From Pantoea endophytica (GTDB taxonomy: Bacteria > Pseudomonadota > Gammaproteobacteria > Enterobacterales > Enterobacteriaceae): a stretch of DNA of 64,000 nucleotides. The DNA is taken from positions 62,001-126,000 of the forward strand of contig NZ_PJRT01000001.1 in assembly GCF_002858935.1 (NCBI RefSeq). The letters run 5' to 3'. The first letter of the stretch is position 1. Each line of letters begins with the position of its first letter. This document shows positions 59,102-64,000 of this stretch, one piece after another. The notes beneath the pieces were generated by a model that saw nothing but the letters and a program-made list of their open reading frames with translations, ran no database searches and was not told the origin of the DNA. A program made the translations under genes and the position numbers.

Positions 59102-59122
59102 TTAGGTAAAAAAATTGCAGGA

Positions 59123-60070
59123 CTAATCGATACGGGCGCCGGAGCCGCCCTCTTCCAGTGCTCCGTCAGAATCGGCGGGCAGCACGATATACACACCTTC
59201 GAATACCGCGCCCAGCTCATCATCCCCGAACAGCTCCACTTCCATCTGCACGCGCGCTTTGCGGCCACGCGCCAGACGATCAAGATCGCCGCTGAGCGAG
59301 CCGAGATCGGCAATCGCGCCCGGACGGCCGCTGATCGGTTTGCTGTAGCGAATATGCGCATCCGCCAGAATAATGGTGCCACCGAGATGGCGCTCGCGCA
59401 GCAGCAGCCAAATTAAACCCCAACCGGTGAGCGTGGCTAGCGAGAACAAGCTGCCCGCAAATAGGGTGTGATGGGGATTCTGGTTGCCCGCTTCGGGCAT
59501 GGTGGTAACGAATTTCTGCCCGGTATATTGCAGAATGCGCACGCCCATTTTTTCACTCAGCGGAATGTGCTCGTACCAGGCTTGTTGCAGCTGTCCGCAC
59601 CAGTCGGCGCGATGCAGAATATCGTCGAGCGTCACGACCGGTTTAATCATCAGGAAGTGACGCACCGGCGTGGTTTGCGGCGCGGTGATTTCGCCCTGAT
59701 TGACGTAGCCGAGCTTGGCAAAGAATTCGACGGCGTCTTCACGCGCGCTACAGGTGACGCGTTTTGCCCCTTCCTGACGCGCGACCGATTCCAGCGTCAT
59801 TGCCACCAGCGTGCCAAGACCTTTCCCCTGCACCGAAGGATGCACGGCAAGGAAGCGAATCGCGGCTTCGTTCTCGGCATTGATGTACAGACGGCCGATT
59901 GCCACCGGTTTGCCTTGCTCATCCACCACCATTTGATGATGCGCCAGCGCATCCCAGGCATCACGCTCAGAACCCTGCGGCTGACGCAGCGGCTTTCGTA
60001 ACATTTCCCAGCGGAACTGGTAATACATATCCAGTTCTTCCGCCGTTTGCGGTACGCGAAGATGATACAT
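59123..60070 (-). CDS. fabY: Bifunctional GNAT/hotdog protein FabY (YiiD)
   Basis: 315-aa two-domain protein. The N-terminal GNAT acetyltransferase domain (about 1-150) has [25 protein letters not shown] and [22 protein letters not shown] with the acetyl-CoA loop. The C-terminal hotdog/thioesterase-like domain (about 165-300) has [22 protein letters not shown] and [16 protein letters not shown]. coli YiiD/FabY has been reported to help initiate fatty-acid synthesis. ATG 60070 has GAGAGAA upstream; E. coli begins about 16 residues earlier, so a GTG upstream is possible. Last gene of yihX-yihY-dtd-fabY. Confidence 0.93.
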   Translation of the reverse strand: MYHLRVPQTAEELDMYYQFRWEMLRKPLRQPQGSERDAWDALAHHQMVVDEQGKPVAIGRLYINAENEAAIRFLAVHPSVQGKGLGTLVAMTLESVARQEGAKRVTCSAREDAVEFFAKLGYVNQGEITAPQTTPVRHFLMIKPVVTLDDILHRADWCGQLQQAWYEHIPLSEKMGVRILQYTGQKFVTTMPEAGNQNPHHTLFAGSLFSLATLTGWGLIWLLLRERHLGGTIILADAHIRYSKPISGRPGAIADLGSLSGDLDRLARGRKARVQMEVELFGDDELGAVFEGVYIVLPADSDGALEEGGSGARID

Positions 60071-60129
60071 AAAGTGATTCTCTCGTTCGAAGCTTGCGTG
60101 GCTAAGTCCTTGCCGCTCGGCTGAAACCC

Positions 60130-60567
60130 TCACACCTGTAACCAGAAGGTCACCGGACCATCGTTTACCAACGAAACCTGCATATTGGCGGCGAAGCGCC
60201 CGTTTGCGGTGGCCACGCCCTGTGCTCGGCAGCAATCGCTAAAGTATTCATAGAGGCGCTCGGCTTCCGCCGGTTCTGCGCCGCCAGAAAAAGAGGGACG
60301 CATACCTTTATTGGTATCTGCGGCGAGAGTGAATTGCGACACCACCAGCACGCTGCCACCTGCCTGCTGCACATTAAGATTCATTTTGTCATTCTCATCC
60401 GCAAAGATGCGGTAGCCCAGCACGCGCTCGGTTAATCGCTGCGCTTTTTGTTCATCGTCGCCCTTTTCCACACCCAATAACACCAGCAAGCCGGCGCCAA
60501 TTTCGCCCACTGTCGCGTCGTCAACGCTGACACTGGCGCGGCTGACGCGCTGAATCAAAGCAATCAT
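60130..60567 (-). CDS. dtd: D-aminoacyl-tRNA deacylase
   Basis: 145-aa enzyme that frees D-amino acids from mischarged tRNA. Marks: [51 protein letters not shown] with the active-site region, and the cross-subunit Gly-cisPro motif NDGPVTFW near the end. ATGA overlap with yihY. Confidence 0.97.
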   Translation of the reverse strand: MIALIQRVSRASVSVDDATVGEIGAGLLVLLGVEKGDDEQKAQRLTERVLGYRIFADENDKMNLNVQQAGGSVLVVSQFTLAADTNKGMRPSFSGGAEPAEAERLYEYFSDCCRAQGVATANGRFAANMQVSLVNDGPVTFWLQV

Positions 60568-61436
60568 GTTTCCTCACGTTCTTTTTCGCGTTCCTGCTGT
60601 TTTAGCTGGCGATAGTCATCCAGCGTGACGGTGATTTCCGCGCCTAACAACACAATACACCACGACCAATAGACCCATAGGAACAGAATGGGGATGACCG
60701 CCAGAACGCCGTAAATTAACTGATATGAAGGGAACATCGTAACATAGAGCGCAAAGCCTTTTTTACCCAGCTCGAACAGCAATCCGGCAACAATGGCGCC
60801 GATCAGTGCATCACGCGTCGGCACGCGCCGCGTCGGCACAATGCTATACAGCAGCCAGAAAGCGAGGATCGAGAGGCACAGCGGGAATATGCGCAGCAGA
60901 TGATCGATCAAGCTGGTGACGCCCGTGACGTTTACCCAGCGCAGCGACAGCAGATAGGAGCTGAGCGCTAAACTTGCGCCGGCCAGCAGCGGGCCCAGCG
61001 TTAAGATCATCCAGTAAACAGCAAAGGAGTAGACCATTGGACGCGGTTTATCGCTGCGCCAGATGGCGTTCAACGCGCTGTCCACCGAATGCATCAGCAG
61101 CAGCGCGGTGACGATCAACCCCACAATGCCGACCGCCGTCATCTTATTGACGTTGGCGACAAACTGATCAAGATAACGCTGAATCACGTCGCCCGTTGCC
61201 GGAATGAAGTTGGTAAAGATGAAGTTCTTCAACTGCACGCTGATGTCCGAGAACATCGGAAAAGCAGCAAACAGAGCGAACACCACGGCAATCAGCGGCA
61301 CCAATGCCAGCAATGAGACGTAGGCGAGATTACCCGCCTGCGTCGTCATGTTGTCATCGTCAACGCGTCGCCACAGCAGTTTTACCCACAAATAAAAGGC
61401 ATGCGCCGAGTGGCGCAGATGTCGATGGTTCAGCAC
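60564..61436 (-). CDS. yihY: BrkB/YihY family inner-membrane protein
   Basis: 290-aa membrane protein (UPF0761), same length as E. coli YihY, with about six membrane segments. Marks: [31 protein letters not shown] and [28 protein letters not shown]. Once named RNase BN in error; its function is unknown. The start codon is GTG (61434-61436), directly after the yihX stop TGA, which forces coupled translation. Coupled to dtd by a 4-bp overlap. Confidence 0.92.
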   Translation of the reverse strand: MLNHRHLRHSAHAFYLWVKLLWRRVDDDNMTTQAGNLAYVSLLALVPLIAVVFALFAAFPMFSDISVQLKNFIFTNFIPATGDVIQRYLDQFVANVNKMTAVGIVGLIVTALLLMHSVDSALNAIWRSDKPRPMVYSFAVYWMILTLGPLLAGASLALSSYLLSLRWVNVTGVTSLIDHLLRIFPLCLSILAFWLLYSIVPTRRVPTRDALIGAIVAGLLFELGKKGFALYVTMFPSYQLIYGVLAVIPILFLWVYWSWCIVLLGAEITVTLDDYRQLKQQEREKEREET

Positions 61437-62033
61437 TCAGAGACGACCCGCAAACCAGTCCGGCACAGTTTTCTCATCAACCACCAGCACGCTTTCAATG
61501 CCGAGTGCGCGCGCAGCGTCGATATTGGCCTGATTATCATCGAAAAATACCGCCTGATCGGCCTGATAACCTTCGTGCTGCAGCACATAGTTGTAGATGC
61601 GCGCTTCCGGCTTACGCATGCCGATATCCTGCGACATATAAAGATGATCGGCCGCCTGTTGAACATCGGGATATTGGGTTGGCCAGAACTCGAAGTGCAG
61701 CTGATTGGTATTGGACAGGATCACCACGCGCTCGCCATTGGCACGCAGCTTGTTCATGATCGCCAACGTTTCCGGACGCACGCCGACAAAGACCGCCTGC
61801 CAGCCAGCGGTGAATTGCGGATAGCTCAACGCGATATCCAGCTGGTCGCAAATGCGCGCAGCAAATTCTGGATCGCTGATTTCGCCACGTTCGTGTTTCT
61901 CAAAAGCCTCATCCATGCGGAAACGACTTTGTAGCGTGGATAACGGCACGCGCCCTAAGTCGCTCCAGACGCCGAGCACACGATTGAAATCGATATCAAC
62001 AATCACATTGCCTAAATCAAAGATGTACAGCAT
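61437..62033 (-). CDS. yihX: Alpha-D-glucose-1-phosphate phosphatase YihX
   Basis: 198-aa HAD-superfamily phosphatase that in E. coli releases phosphate from glucose-1-phosphate. Catalytic motifs: FDLGNVIVDID (nucleophile Asp, with Gly in place of the usual second Asp of DxD), VVILSNTNQ (motif II Ser), RKPEARIY (motif III Lys) and FFDDNQANI (motif IV Asp pair). ATG 62033 has AAGGAGAG upstream; the longer frame to 62063 is not supported. First gene of the yihX-yihY-dtd-fabY operon. Confidence 0.93.
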   Translation of the reverse strand: MLYIFDLGNVIVDIDFNRVLGVWSDLGRVPLSTLQSRFRMDEAFEKHERGEISDPEFAARICDQLDIALSYPQFTAGWQAVFVGVRPETLAIMNKLRANGERVVILSNTNQLHFEFWPTQYPDVQQAADHLYMSQDIGMRKPEARIYNYVLQHEGYQADQAVFFDDNQANIDAARALGIESVLVVDEKTVPDWFAGRL

Positions 62034-62173
62034 GACGACTCTCCTTTTCGTTCCCTGGATCATTCACTTTAGCGGCAAAAGTGGGAGCTGAACAGGGACG
62101 AGGGGCGGGAAATCAGTAATCTGGAAGCGGAGGCAAACTTCATTAAGCGAGCGTTGCAGCGGGTTGCAGGCAT

Positions 62174-62198
62174 AAAAAAGCCCCGCGGGTGCGGGGCT
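62174..62198 (-). terminator. Terminator of typA
   Basis: On the minus strand AGCCCCGC (62191-62198), 4-nt loop, GCGGGGCT (62179-62186) and T6, about 20 bases past the typA stop. Confidence 0.88.
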
Positions 62199-62217
62199 CA
62201 ATATCAGACTGTTTCGC

Positions 62218-64000
62218 TTACTCTTTGCTGCCGCGAGAAGAACGTTTACGATCGTTCTCGGTCAGATGACGTTTACGAATACGGACTGACAGCGGAGTCA
62301 CTTCTACCAGTTCGTCATCATCGATGAACTCGATAGCCTGTTCCAGCGTCATTTTCTGCGGTGGAACCAGAGTGGTGGCTTCGTCAGTACCTGACGCACG
62401 CATGTTGGTCAGTTTCTTACCGGTCAGGCAGTTTACTGTCAGGTCGTTAGAACGGCTGTGAATACCAATGATCTGGCCTTCATACACTTCCGCACCGTGA
62501 CCGAGGAACAGCTTGCCGCGATCCTGCAGACCGAACAGGGCGAACGCTACCGCTTTACCCTGACCGTTAGAGATCAGCACGCCGTTCTGACGCTGGCCCA
62601 CTTCGCCCGGACGAACATCGTCATAGTGGCTGAAGGTGGAGTACAGCAGACCGGTACCTGAAGTCATGGTCATGAATTCGTTACGGAAGCCGATCAGACC
62701 ACGGCTTGGGATCATGTAATCGAGACGTACACGGCCTTTACCATCTGGATCCATGTTTTTCAGATCGCCTTTACGCTCACCCATCGCTTGCATCACAGAA
62801 CCCTGATGGGTTTCTTCGATGTCGAGGGTCACGTTTTCGAATGGCTCCTGCTTACGGCCTTCGTGCTCGCGGAAGATAACTTTCGGACGGGATACCGCCA
62901 GCTCGAAACCTTCACGACGCATGTTTTCGATCAGAACCGACAAGTGCAGCTCACCACGACCGGAAACGCGGAACGCATCCGAATCTTCGGTTTCTTCAAC
63001 GCGCAGTGCCACGTTGTGTACCAGCTCTTTGTTCAAACGCTCCAGAATCTGGCGCGAGGTCACGAACTTACCTTCTTTACCGCAGAACGGTGAGGTGTTC
63101 ACGTTGAAGAACATGGTAACGGTTGGCTCATCAACGCTCAGGGCTGGCAGCGCTTCCACATTCTGCGTGTCGCAGATGGTGTCAGAGATGTTCAGCTCGC
63201 CCAGACCGGTGATCGCGATGATGTCGCCCGCTTCTGCCAGGGTACTTTCGATACGTTCCAGACCCAAGTGGCCCAGCACTTTACCGACTTTACCGTTACG
63301 GGTTTTGCCTTCGCTATCAATGATAGTGACCTGCTGGTTCGGCTTCACGGTACCGCGCTTGATGCGGCCGATGCCGATCACGCCCAGATAGTTGTTGTAG
63401 TCCAGCTGCGAGATCTGCATCTGCAGTGGCGCTTCAACTTCAACCTGAGGTGGAGAAACGTGGTCAACGATCGCCTGATACAGCGGGGTCATGTCGTCAG
63501 CCATGTCGGTGTGTTCCAGACCCGCGATACCGTTCAGTGCCGAAGCGAAGATAATCGGGAAGTCCAGCTGCTCGTCAGTCGCATCCAGGTTAACGAACAG
63601 GTCAAATACCTGATCAACAACCCAATCAGGACGCGCGCCCGGACGGTCAACTTTGTTGATAACCACAATCGGCTTCAAACCATGAGCAAATGCTTTCTTG
63701 GTTACGAAGCGGGTTTGCGGCATAGGGCCATCCATCGCATCTACAACCAGCAGCACCGAATCCACCATGGACATGACGCGCTCCACTTCACCACCGAAGT
63801 CGGCGTGTCCTGGGGTATCAACGATGTTGATACGGTAGTCATTCCATTTGATGGCGGTGTTTTTTGCGAGGATGGTAATCCCACGCTCTTTCTCCAAATC
63901 GTTGGAGTCCATTACGCGCTCAGTCGCTTCGGTACGAGCATCAAAAGTACCGGACTGTTGGAGCAGCTTGTCAACCAGGGTGGTCTTACCATGGTCAACG
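62218..64000 (-). CDS. typA: Ribosome-associated GTPase BipA/TypA (5' end outside window)
   Basis: Translation-factor GTPase needed for 50S assembly at low temperature and stress adaptation. The frame continues past the window end; only about the first 13 residues are missing, because the last visible codons give [17 protein letters not shown], the P-loop. Further G motifs: [14 protein letters not shown] (G3) and [14 protein letters not shown] (G4). EF-G-like domains II, III and V and a BipA-specific C-terminal domain follow, with [17 protein letters not shown] and [14 protein letters not shown], ending [10 protein letters not shown]. Confidence 0.97.
   Translation of the reverse strand, partial: VDHGKTTLVDKLLQQSGTFDARTEATERVMDSNDLEKERGITILAKNTAIKWNDYRINIVDTPGHADFGGEVERVMSMVDSVLLVVDAMDGPMPQTRFVTKKAFAHGLKPIVVINKVDRPGARPDWVVDQVFDLFVNLDATDEQLDFPIIFASALNGIAGLEHTDMADDMTPLYQAIVDHVSPPQVEVEAPLQMQISQLDYNNYLGVIGIGRIKRGTVKPNQQVTIIDSEGKTRNGKVGKVLGHLGLERIESTLAEAGDIIAITGLGELNISDTICDTQNVEALPALSVDEPTVTMFFNVNTSPFCGKEGKFVTSRQILERLNKELVHNVALRVEETEDSDAFRVSGRGELHLSVLIENMRREGFELAVSRPKVIFREHEGRKQEPFENVTLDIEETHQGSVMQAMGERKGDLKNMDPDGKGRVRLDYMIPSRGLIGFRNEFMTMTSGTGLLYSTFSHYDDVRPGEVGQRQNGVLISNGQGKAVAFALFGLQDRGKLFLGHGAEVYEGQIIGIHSRSNDLTVNCLTGKKLTNMRASGTDEATTLVPPQKMTLEQAIEFIDDDELVEVTPLSVRIRKRHLTENDRKRSSRGSKE

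Overview
The window is chromosomal DNA of a gamma-proteobacterium of the order Enterobacterales. Its housekeeping proteins (HldD, KBL, Dut, SlmA, SpoT, XanP, FabY, BipA) read as very close relatives of the E. coli proteins. The LPS-core gene set (WabG, WaaE, WaaQ) is of the Klebsiella/Serratia kind, and the gene order differs from E. coli at several points. An Erwiniaceae member (Pantoea/Erwinia type) is my best guess, but the sequence alone does not prove the genus.

Layout. 1-4942: start of yibN (cut by the window edge), envC and yibQ, then two envelope-glycan genes at the position that E. coli uses for waaH. 4973-7206: the threonine-degradation pair kbl-tdh on the minus strand. 7438-19403: the LPS inner/outer core locus, with hldD-waaF-waaC, a divergent sugar deacetylase, GT4, GT9 and GT2 transferases, waaQ-wabG, waaA and waaE, followed by coaD. 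No O-antigen ligase lies in this locus. 19887-26085: a conserved housekeeping block (mutM, rpmG, rpmB, radC, coaBC, dut, slmA, pyrE, rph). 26227-28909: nupC, a DUF3574-type lipoprotein and yicC.

28970-45604 is a roughly 17-kb accessory region between yicC and yicG, where E. coli K-12 carries only dinD. It holds an unknown TIM-barrel-like protein and a Pap-type (pi clade) chaperone-usher fimbrial operon with a major pilin, usher, chaperone, four minor pilins and a small tip adhesin. A PglL/WaaL-like O-oligosaccharyltransferase follows the operon at once. Then come lpxP behind a long structured leader, an orphan outer-membrane efflux lipoprotein, a fold-type III PLP enzyme and an SRPBCC protein. 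The region ends with a trio that points to Rcs/colanic-acid biology: an AriR/YmgB-like small protein, the N-terminal half of a WzxC-like flippase, and a LuxR-type regulator with a degenerate receiver. The fimbrial and AriR/WzxC parts are visibly AT-rich.

45896-59067 returns to the conserved order: yicG, ligB, gmk-rpoZ-spoT-trmH-recG, xanP, yicH. A MarR regulator and an oxidoreductase occupy the slot of E. coli gltS. 59123-64000 holds fabY, dtd, yihY, yihX and the start of typA/bipA. In E. coli these genes lie on the other side of oriC, so the yicH/fabY junction is a rearrangement point relative to E. coli.

Much of the window serves the cell surface: core LPS assembly, lipid A acylation, septal murein hydrolase activation, fimbriae and a possible protein O-glycosylation or O-antigen ligation enzyme. 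The most unusual points are the fimbrial operon followed by a PglL-like gene, the Rcs-like trio, tandem PurR-like boxes at xanP, and several strong hairpins placed at start codons.
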